A stretch of 58,865 nt of DNA from JBBSWB01 sp038046465 (lineage in GTDB: Archaea; Nanobdellota; Nanobdellia; Woesearchaeales; GW2011-AR9): contig JBBSWB010000041.1 of NCBI GenBank assembly GCA_038046465.1, positions 1 through 58,865 of the forward strand, in the 5' to 3' direction. Below, piece after piece: positions 8,777 through 17,588 of this stretch (its first letter is position 1; every line of letters begins with the position of its first letter). The notes beneath the pieces were generated by a model that was not told where the DNA came from, made no database searches, and worked only from the letters and a program-made list of their open reading frames with translations. The position numbers and the translations under genes are program-made.

Positions 8777-9259
8777 ATGGCAGAAACACAGATATTTGGA
8801 TTAAGAACTGCAGCTAATCGAGAAGATCAGGTAGTAGACTATTTAATTTCTAAATTACAAAAACATCCTAAAGGCATTTTAACCGTAATCCGACCACATG
8901 GAATGAGAGGATATATTTTTATTGAAGCTGAGTCAAAAACTGAAGCAGAAGCAGTTCTGCAAGGTGTTCCTTATGCCCGTGGATTATTACCTCACGAAAT
9001 TCCTTACCCGGAAATAGAACATATGCTGGAACAGGTTAAAGTAGAAATGAATATCCGTAAGAATGATATCGTAGAAATTATTTCTGGTCCGTTCAAGCGG
9101 GAAAATGCAAAAGTCATCCGAATCAATAAGCAGAAAGAAGAAATTGTCGTAGAATTATTGGAAGCTGCTGTACCTATTCCTATTACTATTAAAATGGACG
9201 CAGTAAAAGTAGTCAGAAGAGATGAAGATTCTAAAGACGACGACGAAGAAACTGCTTAA
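8777..9259 (+). CDS. spt5: Transcription elongation factor Spt5 (archaeal NusG)
   Basis: Binds RNA polymerase with Spt4 and promotes processive elongation. The N-terminal NGN domain spans about residues 1-85 (FGLRTAANREDQV...GYIFIEAES...LPHEI). A KOW domain follows (DIVEIISGPFKRENAKV). The tail is acidic. It is directly downstream of secE. Length of 160 aa is normal for archaeal Spt5. Confidence 0.95.
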   Translation: MAETQIFGLRTAANREDQVVDYLISKLQKHPKGILTVIRPHGMRGYIFIEAESKTEAEAVLQGVPYARGLLPHEIPYPEIEHMLEQVKVEMNIRKNDIVEIISGPFKRENAKVIRINKQKEEIVVELLEAAVPIPITIKMDAVKVVRRDEDSKDDDEETA

Positions 9260-9329
9260 GTAATTATTTTTTAATATTATTCTTTTCCAGTTCAATAATT
9301 CTTATAAACTGATAAAACTAAAATAGATT

Positions 9330-9614
9330 ATGGTAAAATATTGTGGCCCCTTAGAACACCCAGATTATTATTGCCCCATAGACGGAAGAAAATTACGTTC
9401 TGAAGCAATTATGGATGGGGAATTTACTAGGGGGGAAAGATTCAAGTGTTATAATTGCGGTGCTGATTATTCTACTAATCCAGAAAAACACCCTCAAGAA
9501 GCACGCCTATATTTACGTGAAATAGCCGCAAAAATAAAGAAAATAAAAACAAAAGAGCTTCAACCATTAGAGAAAATTATTGAAGCAGCAGGAGAAAACG
9601 GACTTCTTAAATAA
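9330..9614 (+). CDS. Zinc-ribbon hypothetical protein, 94 aa
   Basis: Carries two cysteine knuckle-like pieces, YYCPIDGRK and FKCYNCGADY, with one CxxC visible and an additional Cys near residue 5. The C-terminal half is a basic helix (LREIAAKIKKIKTKELQPLEK). CTTATAAACT near 9301-9310 gives a leaderless start at the ATG. A nucleic-acid-binding or polymerase-associated role is possible given its place after spt5, but this is inference. Confidence 0.6.
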   Translation: MVKYCGPLEHPDYYCPIDGRKLRSEAIMDGEFTRGERFKCYNCGADYSTNPEKHPQEARLYLREIAAKIKKIKTKELQPLEKIIEAAGENGLLK

Positions 9615-9631
9615 ATAAAGATTAATACTTT

Positions 9632-9892
9632 CTAATGTTTTGGAGAACCATAATATCTTTTTTTAACTTTATTGTATGGAAGATTGATGTATATTTTTGA
9701 ATCTTTCTCATAAATGGCTTTGCAAGCTTCGGCAAGTCTAAGCCAATCATAAATCTGGTCCCGGCTTAAATCTCCAAACTGACGCGATAGGCGATTAACA
9801 AAAAAAGTTTTCTCTAATCCCCCACTCTTATCATAATTCTCGTGCATCCAACCATGTGCTGTAACAATGGTGCCAATATTTAGGTGTGCCAT
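9632..9892 (-). CDS. Hypothetical protein, about 86 aa
   Basis: Small basic protein (GWMHENYDKSGGLEKTFFVN; LSRDQIYDWLRLAEACKAIY) whose middle could be a helical DNA-binding-like fold. ATG 9892 is chosen over TTG 9907 because an AT-rich TTTAAAAAG box lies about 25 nt upstream of it on the minus strand. It is downstream of tRNA-Ala on the same strand. No family recognised. Confidence 0.5.
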   Translation of the reverse strand: MAHLNIGTIVTAHGWMHENYDKSGGLEKTFFVNRLSRQFGDLSRDQIYDWLRLAEACKAIYEKDSKIYINLPYNKVKKRYYGSPKH

Positions 9893-9941
9893 TATAGATT
9901 TACACAACTAATTTCTTTTTAAAGATTTCTGTCCTAAAAGA

Positions 9942-10082
9942 TGGACTTGGCGGGACTTTCGTGCAGCAAAATCTTTTTTGCTTGGTGGGCTTCAGCCCGC
10001 CGTACTTGCCTAGATTGCTGGCATTCGAACCCGCAGCCTTTCACATGCGAAGCGAACGCGATAGCCGTTTCGCCACAAGCCC
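9942..10082 (-). tRNA. tRNA-Ala(CGC) with a 68-nt T-loop intron
   Basis: Mature tRNA is 73 nt: exon 1 is 10082-10024, the intron 10023-9956, exon 2 9955-9942. Acceptor GGGCTTG pairs with CAAGTCC and contains the G3:U70 wobble that identifies tRNA-Ala; the discriminator is A. The anticodon stem TTCGC/GTGAA closes the loop TTCGCAT, giving anticodon CGC. The T-stem is GCGGG/CCCGC. The T-loop is TTCGAA plus T only after removing the intron. The junction folds as bulge-helix-bulge: TTCG pairs with CGAA, with 3-nt bulges AAT and AGT, and the intron continues with TGC/GCA and AGCAA/TTGCT pairs. Intron position is 59/60, which is non-canonical. CCA is not encoded. Confidence 0.9.
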
Positions 10083-10144
10083 AACAGAAGCTAAGAAGTA
10101 ATAAACAATATTTAAAGATAGTTGTGTTATAAGAATAATAAAAC

Positions 10145-10459
10145 CTAAATCTCAACCATCTCAATCTCAATATTCAATCCTTCGGGGATAGGAACTCTCA
10201 TCACTAATCTTAAAGTTCGTTCATCAGCAGAAAGATCAATTAAGCGCTTATGTACCCGCATTTCATATCTCTCCCAGGTAGCTTTACCTTCTCCACAAGG
10301 GGATTTACGAGTAGTAACTTTTAATTTTTTAGTAGGCAAAGGAATAGGTCCATGAAGTTTTACACCAGTCTTATCGGCAATATCTTTAATATCAGAACAA
10401 ATTTTATTGATCTTATCAATTTCCGTACTGGCTAATTTTATTCTTGCTCTTTGCGTCAT
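10145..10459 (-). CDS. rps10: Small ribosomal subunit protein uS10
   Basis: 104 aa, the usual archaeal length. Starts RARIKLASTEIDKINKIC, with the conserved GPIPLPTK and RLIDLSADERTLRLVMRV segments. Follows EF-1 alpha on the same strand, the conserved archaeal tuf-rps10 order. A 26-nt hairpin (10475-10500) lies in the 81-nt gap before it. Confidence 0.97.
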   Translation of the reverse strand: MTQRARIKLASTEIDKINKICSDIKDIADKTGVKLHGPIPLPTKKLKVTTRKSPCGEGKATWERYEMRVHKRLIDLSADERTLRLVMRVPIPEGLNIEIEMVEI

Positions 10460-10474
10460 GATAACCTATGTATA

Positions 10475-10500
10475 CACAGTAATTCTTTTTGGTTACTGTG
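10475..10500 (-). promoter_or_regulatory. Hairpin between EF-1 alpha and S10
   Basis: CACAGTAA and TTACTGTG form an 8-bp stem with a 10-nt loop, 16 nt before the S10 start. It could modulate S10 translation, or be an RNA processing or partial termination site within the operon. Confidence 0.45.
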
Positions 10501-10540
10501 CGTTTATTTTTTTAAATATTAAATAAAAAAAATGTAAAAA

Positions 10541-11833
10541 TTACATTTCTTTTTTAACTATTTCCATACACATGCCTGCAGCAACGGTAACTCCTGAGTC
10601 CCTAATTGCAAACCTAGACATCTGAGGAATTTTACTGTTCGGTTCGATAACAACTGGCTGCATTGGTTTTAATCTAATAACTGCAGCTTCGCCGTTTCTT
10701 AAGATGTCTTTGTTTTCTTTGATTTCCTCACCAGTTGCTGGATTGATCTTTTTAAGGATCTCAACAAACTGACAGGCAACCTGAGCAGTGTGGATGTGGA
10801 ATACTGGCGTATAACCCACCGTAACAACACTAGGGTGCTGCATAATTACAACTTGAGCGGTAAATTCAGTAGCAACTGTTGGAACGTTATCAGAGTGTCC
10901 AAGAACGTCTCCTCTGGCAATGTCTTTCTTACCGATTCCTCGTACGTTGAATCCAACGTTATCACCAGGTTCAGCAGAATTCATAGCTTCGTGGTGCATC
11001 TCAATAGTCTTAACTTCACCACTAATACCTTTTCCTTCTCTTCCTGGAACAACGGTAACTTTGTCGCCAACTTTCATTATCCCGGTTTCGATTCTTCCAA
11101 CTGGAACTACTCCGATACCGGTGATGTTATAAACATCCTGAATAGGCAATCTTAAAGGTAAGTTAGTTGGTTTCTGTGGAGCATCAAATTTATTGATTGC
11201 TTCTAATAAACAATCTCCAGTCCACCAAGGCATATGTGCTGGTTTCTTAAGAATATTTTCACCAGGTAAGGAAGCCAAAGGAATAAATCTAACTTTGTCA
11301 ACTTTCCATCCTGCTTGAGTGGCGTGTTTCTTAACTTCTTCAACAACTTCTTTGTATCGTGCTTCAGAATAAGCAACACCAGAAATGTCCATTTTGTTAA
11401 CAGCAACAACTAATTGTCCTACTCCAAAGATTTTACTTAAGCGTAAGTGTTCAATAGTTTGAGCGTTAACGCCGTCGTTAGCAGCTACTACTAGAACTGC
11501 GCAATCAGCCTGAGATGCACCAGTAATCATGTTCTTAATGAAATCTCGGTGCCCAGGAGCGTCGATGATAGTGAAGTAATATTTGTCGGTGTGGAATTCT
11601 TTGTGAGCTAGGTCGATGGTAACCCCTCTTTCCTGCTCTTCTTTTAAATTATCCATGACGAAAGCGAATTCGAAACCAGCTTTACCAAGTTGCTGTGCTC
11701 GTTCTTTCAATTTTCGCATAGCTTGTTCGTCGATATTACCTGAATCGTACAATAATCTACCTACAGTCGTAGATTTACCATGATCTACGTGACCGATGAA
11801 TACTAAGTTGATATGTTCTTTTGCTTTTGCCAT
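10541..11833 (-). CDS. tuf: Translation elongation factor EF-1 alpha
   Basis: Delivers aminoacyl-tRNA to the ribosome. All GTPase motifs are present: GHVDHGKST (G1), DAPGH (G3), NKMD (G4). The three-domain length of 430 aa is normal. GGAGGAAATAA precedes the ATG as a ribosome site. TTTATAAAG on the minus strand near 11900 could be its own promoter downstream of EF-2. Confidence 0.98.
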   Translation of the reverse strand: MAKAKEHINLVFIGHVDHGKSTTVGRLLYDSGNIDEQAMRKLKERAQQLGKAGFEFAFVMDNLKEEQERGVTIDLAHKEFHTDKYYFTIIDAPGHRDFIKNMITGASQADCAVLVVAANDGVNAQTIEHLRLSKIFGVGQLVVAVNKMDISGVAYSEARYKEVVEEVKKHATQAGWKVDKVRFIPLASLPGENILKKPAHMPWWTGDCLLEAINKFDAPQKPTNLPLRLPIQDVYNITGIGVVPVGRIETGIMKVGDKVTVVPGREGKGISGEVKTIEMHHEAMNSAEPGDNVGFNVRGIGKKDIARGDVLGHSDNVPTVATEFTAQVVIMQHPSVVTVGYTPVFHIHTAQVACQFVEILKKINPATGEEIKENKDILRNGEAAVIRLKPMQPVVIEPNSKIPQMSRFAIRDSGVTVAAGMCMEIVKKEM

Positions 11834-11968
11834 TATTTATTTCCTCCGTTTTTCTCCAATAATTAGGATTATAAATTTACTTTTCTTTTGTTTTATATTT
11901 ATTTATAAAGCTTTCGGTGATAAATTAGTTAAAATAAAAAATAAAAATAAGAAATTAAAACAAATTGC

Positions 11969-14164
11969 CTAAGCACCTAATTCTCCAGACGACAATCCTT
12001 TCCTTTGGACAATCTGAGTTCGCACTCTTTCTTGTAATTCCGCCGGCAGTTTCTCAAACATCTGGTCGACCAGAGTGGAATTACCTCGTCCTTCAGTCGC
12101 TGAACGCAAGTCGCTGCTCCATCCAATCAATTCGGCAACGGGAAGTTTGGCTTTGACAATTACCTGATCTTCTTCCTGATTCATGTCTAGTAATTGACCT
12201 CGCTTAGAAGAAACAATTTTAGAAATTTCTCCAGTGTATTCAGTAGGCGCTTCTATTCGCATGATCTGCAAGGGCTCAAACATTACTGGTCCAGCCTGCA
12301 TCATTGCTCCTCGAATACCTTCACGAACTGCTGGATACATTTGTGCCGGTCCTCGGTGAATAGCATCTTCGTGTAAGTTACAGTCCATTAAGCTAACTTT
12401 TACACCCATACAAGGTTCTTTAGCTAATGGTCCTGCTTTCATTACATCTTCAAACATGTCTAACACTAGCTCGATGATTTCATTAATGTAAACTATACCT
12501 CGAGTTTGGTCCATAAACATATTGCCGTTGCAAGTAGCTTTAACCATCCCAGCAGTTTTAGTATCCCAGCCGCATTCTTCCCGAAGGAAAGTGATGGTCT
12601 GTTCGTCTCTTTTCCGTAATCTTCCATTGGTAACTTTTCCTTCTTTAATTCCTTGGGCAATTACTGGATCTAAAGGCTCGACGACAAAGTAAAGTTTGTT
12701 GTGCTTGTTAGGAGATTTACCTTCTACTTCTGGGCTTTTCTTAGTAACCGTTTCACGGTATACTACAATTGGCGGAGAAGTTTTAACTTCTACATTTTTT
12801 TCAGTAGTGATCCTGTTTTCAATAATCTCTAAATGCAATTCTCCCATTCCGCTGATTAAGTTTTGTCCGGTTTCTTCATTGATTTCAATTTTGATGGAAG
12901 GATCTTCCCGACCAACTTTTCGCAGAACTTCAATTAACTTAGGCAAATCGGCAGATTTCTTAGCTTCGATAGCTTTAGTAATTACTGGTTCAAAGATATG
13001 TTTTATCTCTTCAAAGGGATGCTCGGGTACAACCGTTACGGTTTCTCCTGCAAATCCCAATACGCCAGAGATAGCTAAAACGTTTCCTGCCGGCAAAGAT
13101 TCGATGATTTCCGGTTTAACTCCGTTATAAATGTAAACGTTTTGAATCCGCTGCTTTTGCTTAGCGTTATTAAGATAGACTTCCATTCCGCTTTTAATTG
13201 TTCCACTAAACAACCGTCCGGCAGAAATGTCTTTTCCTGACCGAGGATCAACTACAATCCTAGTAATAATAAAAGCGATTTGCCCATCAGGGTTACAATT
13301 AACTAAATCTTTTCCCATCTCTGATTCTGGATCGCCACGCCAAATCTTAGGAATTCGATATTTTTGTGCGCTAATCGGATCAGGATGGTGTTTAATAACC
13401 ATGTCTAAGATAACTTCGTGTAAAGGTGCATTATCCCAAACCCAGTTTTTTCGTTCTTCTCCTTCCAGTTCATAAATTTTTAAGATATCAGAGAATTTAA
13501 CATTTTTTTTCTGCATGTACGGAAAGGACAAGGCCCAGTTTTCTCGTGCACTACCAAAAGCAACGCTTCCTTCCTGAACTTTAACTTTCCATAAGTCTTT
13601 ATATTCAGGTTCAGCAATACGTTCAATTAAATTATTAAATTGGCTAACTAAAGTCATAACTCGTTCTGCAATTTTATCCGGAGAAAGTTTTAATTCTTTT
13701 ACCAATCGGTCTACTTTATTAATAAACAGCACCGGTTTAACTCTTTCTCTAAGAGCCTGTCTAACTACAGTTTCCGTCTGCGGCATGATTCCTTCAACTG
13801 CACAGATTAAAACTACTGTACCATCAACTGCTCGCATAGCCCGAGTTACGTTTCCGCCAAAGTCAACGTGACCAGGAGTATCAATAAGATTAATTAAAAA
13901 TTCTTTTTCATCATAATTGTGAACCATGGAAACATTTGCTGCATCAACGGTCATTAAACGTTCCTGCTCGTCTTTGTGCAGCCAAGTAGCCATACCTCCT
14001 TCTAACTGCCCGGCAAATTTTTCTGCCATCATTCCTGCTGCAGCCAGTAAGTTATCAGTAAACGCGGTTTTACCGTGGTGAATGTGTGCACTGGTACAAA
14101 TATTTCTGATTTGCCTAGGGTTCTGCGTAATCCGCATAACCTTATCGACCATTTTTTCTGCCAT
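11969..14164 (-). CDS. fusA: Translation elongation factor EF-2
   Basis: Ribosomal translocase GTPase, 731 aa, full length. G1 AHIHHGKT, G3 DTPGH, G4 NKVD. The domain IV tip loop has DAIHRGPAQ, which includes the histidine that is modified to diphthamide in archaeal and eukaryotic EF-2. It lies upstream of EF-1 alpha in the same direction with a 135-nt gap. GAGGTAACTTAC precedes the ATG. Confidence 0.98.
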   Translation of the reverse strand: MAEKMVDKVMRITQNPRQIRNICTSAHIHHGKTAFTDNLLAAAGMMAEKFAGQLEGGMATWLHKDEQERLMTVDAANVSMVHNYDEKEFLINLIDTPGHVDFGGNVTRAMRAVDGTVVLICAVEGIMPQTETVVRQALRERVKPVLFINKVDRLVKELKLSPDKIAERVMTLVSQFNNLIERIAEPEYKDLWKVKVQEGSVAFGSARENWALSFPYMQKKNVKFSDILKIYELEGEERKNWVWDNAPLHEVILDMVIKHHPDPISAQKYRIPKIWRGDPESEMGKDLVNCNPDGQIAFIITRIVVDPRSGKDISAGRLFSGTIKSGMEVYLNNAKQKQRIQNVYIYNGVKPEIIESLPAGNVLAISGVLGFAGETVTVVPEHPFEEIKHIFEPVITKAIEAKKSADLPKLIEVLRKVGREDPSIKIEINEETGQNLISGMGELHLEIIENRITTEKNVEVKTSPPIVVYRETVTKKSPEVEGKSPNKHNKLYFVVEPLDPVIAQGIKEGKVTNGRLRKRDEQTITFLREECGWDTKTAGMVKATCNGNMFMDQTRGIVYINEIIELVLDMFEDVMKAGPLAKEPCMGVKVSLMDCNLHEDAIHRGPAQMYPAVREGIRGAMMQAGPVMFEPLQIMRIEAPTEYTGEISKIVSSKRGQLLDMNQEEDQVIVKAKLPVAELIGWSSDLRSATEGRGNSTLVDQMFEKLPAELQERVRTQIVQRKGLSSGELGA

Positions 14165-14278
14165 TGTAAGTTACCTCATTGAAAGATTTGTTAACTTTTT
14201 ATTTTTAAATATTTTATTTTAAATGTTTTATAATCATGTAACTTTATATTTTTCCTATTTATAATTTCATATTAAGTC

Positions 14279-14767
14279 TTAAAACGCATGCGCTTCATGC
14301 ACGGTCTTATAGCTATGTAATTCTTTGGAATTAAACCATAATTTAATCTCTACTTCTGCTTCGGCAACATTACCAGAAGCATGAACTAAATTTTCAATTG
14401 CTTTATTTTGCTCGTCAGTGTATTTAAAAGAATGATGTGCAAAATCCCCGCGGATAGTTCCGGGTAAAGCAGATTTTGGTTCAGTGCCGCCAACAATCTT
14501 TCTTACATTTTCAACGGCATTAATTCCTTCAATACATAAAGCCAGTATTGGTCCAGTAGTCATGAATTTCAGCAAAACTTTCAGCACTTTTTCTCCTCGG
14601 CGCTGGGCAACATCGGCGTAATGTTTTTTTCCAAAATCTTCGTCTATCCAGACCATTTTAGCGCCAATAATTTTTAATCCCGCATCTTCAAAACGGGAAA
14701 TTATCCGCCCCATCAGTCCGCGCTTTACTGCATCAGGTTTTAACAACACCAAAGTTTGTTCTTTCAT
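14279..14767 (-). CDS. ndk: Nucleoside diphosphate kinase
   Basis: Equilibrates nucleoside di- and triphosphates by a phospho-histidine ping-pong mechanism. Begins EQTLVLLKPDAVKRGLMGRI (the KPD signature). The catalytic His is in NLVHASGN (usually NxxHGSD, so the loop is slightly divergent). The variants RGDFAHHSF and YADVAQRRGEKV also differ from the commonest archaeal form. Length of 162 aa fits. It directly follows L24e, the conserved archaeal L7Ae-S28e-L24e-NDK order. Confidence 0.95.
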   Translation of the reverse strand: MKEQTLVLLKPDAVKRGLMGRIISRFEDAGLKIIGAKMVWIDEDFGKKHYADVAQRRGEKVLKVLLKFMTTGPILALCIEGINAVENVRKIVGGTEPKSALPGTIRGDFAHHSFKYTDEQNKAIENLVHASGNVAEAEVEIKLWFNSKELHSYKTVHEAHAF

Positions 14768-14772
14768 GATTC

Positions 14773-14958
14773 TCAGCTCTTCCCTCTTTCTTTCCGGGAT
14801 GCTTCAGTCCAGCGTACCCGCAAAGGCTTTCGGTTTAGTTTCAAACAATTTTTTTCGCATTTAGTTGAACAAAAGTAGGAAATTTTTCCGCTGACATAAA
14901 CATACATTTTTCCAGTTCCTTTTTCAATCTGTACTCCACAAAATGTGCATTTAGACAT
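14773..14958 (-). CDS. rpl24e: Large ribosomal subunit protein eL24
   Basis: 61-aa zinc protein. CTFCGVQIEKGTGKMYVYVSG and YFCSTKCEKN provide the four zinc cysteines, followed by LNRKPLRVRWT. It sits 5 nt after S28e and 5 nt before NDK, a tightly packed operon. Confidence 0.96.
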   Translation of the reverse strand: MSKCTFCGVQIEKGTGKMYVYVSGKISYFCSTKCEKNCLKLNRKPLRVRWTEASRKERGKS

Positions 14959-14963
14959 TTTTC

Positions 14964-15257
14964 CTACCTCCTGCCGCCGCGTCGGGCACCGCCTAGACGC
15001 TGAGCTTCAATTTCTGTTTCCAAGAGCATTAAAATATCACCAGTACGAACTGGGCCTTTAACATTTCTTCGAATGGCTTTGTTCTTATCCCGTCCGTCTA
15101 AAATCTGGCACATCACTTGGGTCAATTCACCACGCGTGCCGGTTCTGCCGACGATTTCTTTAACTTCTGCGGGAATGCCGGGAGAAAATCTAATTTCGCC
15201 TTCAACTTTTACTTCCTCGACTTTCTCGGTTTCTTTTGAAATTATCTTTTTTGCCAT
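14964..15257 (-). CDS. rps28e: Small ribosomal subunit protein eS28
   Basis: 97 aa. The conserved core is EIVGRTGTRGELTQVMCQIL, then GRDKNKAIRRNVKGPVRTGD and LLETEIEAQRL. The N-terminus is about 25 residues longer (MAKKIISKETEKVEEVKVEG) than the usual 70-aa archaeal form. In the L7Ae operon. Confidence 0.95.
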   Translation of the reverse strand: MAKKIISKETEKVEEVKVEGEIRFSPGIPAEVKEIVGRTGTRGELTQVMCQILDGRDKNKAIRRNVKGPVRTGDILMLLETEIEAQRLGGARRGGRR

Positions 15258-15267
15258 GAAAATTCAC

Positions 15268-15591
15268 CTATTTAGATAATTTTGCTAATTGTTCAATTGC
15301 AGATTTGGCTTCGCCTTCTTTAACGACAGCAACTGCAGCCGTAGAAACAGCTAACCCAGCAGCTGCGCCAAGATCATCTTTTTTAGAAACGCCAAAACAA
15401 GGAATATTTTTTTCTTTGCACAATAAAGGCAAATGCATAATAATTTCCTTAGGACTGACATCTTCGGCATACACAACCAATTTTGCTGTTCCTTTCTCAA
15501 TAGCTTTAGTTGTTTCATTCGCGCCTTTGCTTATTTTTCCAGTAGTTCTAGCTACTTCCACTGCTTCCAATACTTTTGCTTCATCAGACAT
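15268..15591 (-). CDS. rpl7ae: Ribosomal protein L7Ae (eL8), k-turn binding protein
   Basis: 107 aa, slightly short for the family. Binds k-turns in 23S rRNA, C/D and H/ACA guide RNPs and RNase P. The RNA-binding signature is GANETTKAIEKGTAKLVVYA, then DVSPKEIIMHLPLLCKEKNI and GLAVSTAAVAV. First gene of the operon. GGAGGGTAAATAAA precedes the ATG. Its leader carries a k-turn (15644-15671), which suggests it represses its own translation. Confidence 0.96.
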   Translation of the reverse strand: MSDEAKVLEAVEVARTTGKISKGANETTKAIEKGTAKLVVYAEDVSPKEIIMHLPLLCKEKNIPCFGVSKKDDLGAAAGLAVSTAAVAVVKEGEAKSAIEQLAKLSK

Positions 15592-15643
15592 TTTATTTAC
15601 CCTCCGTAAATCATAAACATTTTGGTAACAAATAAAGAATTGC

Positions 15644-15671
15644 TACCTCGTTGGATACCAACTCATTGGTA
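15644..15671 (-). promoter_or_regulatory. K-turn in the L7Ae mRNA leader
   Basis: Reading the minus strand: TACC, then 3-nt bulge AAT, then GA, then GTTGG, a TAT loop, CCAAC, then GA, then GGTA. That is the k-turn plan: C-stem (4-5 bp), 3-nt loop, tandem sheared G.A pairs on both strands, NC-stem (5 bp). It lies near the predicted 5' end of the L7Ae transcript, about 25 nt after the TATA box at 15695-15702 and about 55 nt before the start codon. Binding by L7Ae for feedback control is inferred from known archaeal L7Ae autoregulation. Confidence 0.8.
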
Positions 15672-15694
15672 ATGTTCATTAAAAAAGGGGCTTG

Positions 15695-15702
15695 TTTATA
15701 AA
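15695..15702 (-). promoter_or_regulatory. TATA box of the L7Ae operon
   Basis: TTTATAAA on the minus strand predicts transcription start near 15672-15676, so the k-turn would be at the extreme 5' end of the leader. Confidence 0.65.
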
Positions 15703-15836
15703 GATTTCTGGAAGAAACTTCAAAAACAAAATATTTTTGTATGATTTCTACTCGTTTCGCTTTATTTTATTCTTAGATTAACCTTTGAGCCATAATTCAC
15801 AACTTACTTAAATTGGTTTTTAATTCTAAAGGGGGC

Positions 15837-17588
15837 ATGTGTGGAATTATTGGGTATATCGGTGAAAAAGAGGCAAATAATATTCTACTTGCCGGCTTAG
15901 AAAGATTAGAATATCGAGGATATGACTCGGCCGGAATGGCTATAATCAGTGAAAATAAAATCAGTATTAATAAAGTTCAGGGAAGAGTTGAAAATTTAAA
16001 AAAAACTTTTTTGCTGGGAAACACCGGTATAGCCCATACTCGCTGGGCCACACATGGAAAACCATCTGAAAGTAATGCTCACCCTTTTACCGATCAGAAT
16101 AATTCTTTTTCAGTTGTCCATAACGGCATTATTGAAAATTACTTAGAATTAAAAGAAGAATTGCGAGGCGCAGGTATAACTTTTTCTTCCGAAACAGATT
16201 CAGAAGTTATCGTCCATTTAATTGCTCAGAATTATGCTGGAAGTCTTAAAGACGCAGTATTAAAAACGGTAAAAAAGCTGCAAGGAGCCTATGCTTTTTG
16301 CGCCATCAAGAATGATGCTCAGGAAATTATTGGAGCTAGAAACGGCAGCCCCTTGGTTATCGGTCTGGGAAATCGGGAAAATTTTCTCGCTTCCGACGTA
16401 TCTGCGTTGATAGAACATACTAAAAAAGTTATCTACTTGAATGATTTTCAGATTGCTGAAATCAAGAAAGACGATTTTAAAATATATGATTTTAATGACG
16501 ATCTACAGAACTACCACGTCAAAGAAATCAATTGGAATTTAGAAAAAGCACAAAAACAAGGGCATAAGCATTTCATGCTCAAGGAAATATTTGAACAGCC
16601 GGAAATCGTCGAAGAATCGTTAAAAGTTCCGATTAATATCCAACCAATAATTCAAAAAGATTTTTCTAAGATTTCCCGAATCATATTTGTCGCCTGCGGT
16701 ACTGCTAGCTATGCCGGATTAGTTGGAAAATATTTGATTGAAACTGTAGCCAAAATCCCAGTGATTAATGAAATTGCTTCTGAGTTTAGATATAAAGAAC
16801 CATTGATTTCTGAGAACGATTTGGTCATCGCCATTTCTCAAAGCGGGGAAACTGCGGACACCTTGGCAGCGATACGTTTAGCTAAGGAAAAAAAAGCTAA
16901 AACCTTAGGAATAATTAATGTCGTCGACAGCACCCTCGCCCGGGAAGTTGATGAAGTTATTTACAGCCGTGCCGGCCCCGAGATTGGTGTGGCTTCCACT
17001 AAAGCATTTATTTCTCAATTAATTATTATCTATAAATTGGCGTTTAAGCTGATAGGTAAAGAATTTCCCTCTGACAATATTGCTCAAAAAATTAAAGAAG
17101 TTCTGGCTTTAAATGAACCCATCAGACAATTAGCAGAAAAATATTATTTATATCAAAATATTCTATATATCGGCAGAAATATCAATTTTCCTCTAGCTTT
17201 AGAAGGAGCGTTAAAATTAAAAGAGATTTCTTACATTCATGCCGAAGCTTATCCGGCAGGAGAACTTAAACACGGCCCGATTGCTTTAGTTTCGGAAGAC
17301 ATGCCGACGGTAGCCATTTGTCCTAACGATCACGTTTATGCTAAAACTATCAGCAATATTGAAGAGATTAAAGCCCGCAGCGGCAAAGTGATTGCAATTG
17401 CCACCGAAGGCGATGAAAAAATAAAAATGATCAGCGACGATGTGATTTACATTCCCAAAGTAGATGAATTATTGTATCCTTTAATAATCGCTATTCCTTT
17501 GCAGTTATTTGCTTATCATGTTGCCGATCTGAAAGAATGTGATATTGATAAGCCTAGGAATCTGGCGAAGAGTGTGACGGTAGAATGA
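15837..17588 (+). CDS. glmS: Glutamine-fructose-6-phosphate aminotransferase (isomerizing)
   Basis: Makes glucosamine-6-phosphate from fructose-6-phosphate and glutamine, the first step to UDP-GlcNAc for glycans. I start at ATG 15837 so that the catalytic Cys follows Met directly (MCGIIGYIGE), required for N-terminal nucleophile activity; the upstream in-frame GTG at 15813 would bury it. AAAGGGGG is the ribosome site. Glutaminase domain residues 1-220, then two SIS domains (SQSGETADT; GRNINFPLALEGALKLKEISY), and the invariant tail KPRNLAKSVTVE. It overlaps the Mre11 start by 4 nt. Confidence 0.97.
   Translation: MCGIIGYIGEKEANNILLAGLERLEYRGYDSAGMAIISENKISINKVQGRVENLKKTFLLGNTGIAHTRWATHGKPSESNAHPFTDQNNSFSVVHNGIIENYLELKEELRGAGITFSSETDSEVIVHLIAQNYAGSLKDAVLKTVKKLQGAYAFCAIKNDAQEIIGARNGSPLVIGLGNRENFLASDVSALIEHTKKVIYLNDFQIAEIKKDDFKIYDFNDDLQNYHVKEINWNLEKAQKQGHKHFMLKEIFEQPEIVEESLKVPINIQPIIQKDFSKISRIIFVACGTASYAGLVGKYLIETVAKIPVINEIASEFRYKEPLISENDLVIAISQSGETADTLAAIRLAKEKKAKTLGIINVVDSTLAREVDEVIYSRAGPEIGVASTKAFISQLIIIYKLAFKLIGKEFPSDNIAQKIKEVLALNEPIRQLAEKYYLYQNILYIGRNINFPLALEGALKLKEISYIHAEAYPAGELKHGPIALVSEDMPTVAICPNDHVYAKTISNIEEIKARSGKVIAIATEGDEKIKMISDDVIYIPKVDELLYPLIIAIPLQLFAYHVADLKECDIDKPRNLAKSVTVE

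Noticed and set aside
9934..10170. Overlapping frames on both strands over tRNA-Ala
   Set aside because: They cover a tRNA and its intron; the translated composition follows the RNA's palindromes.
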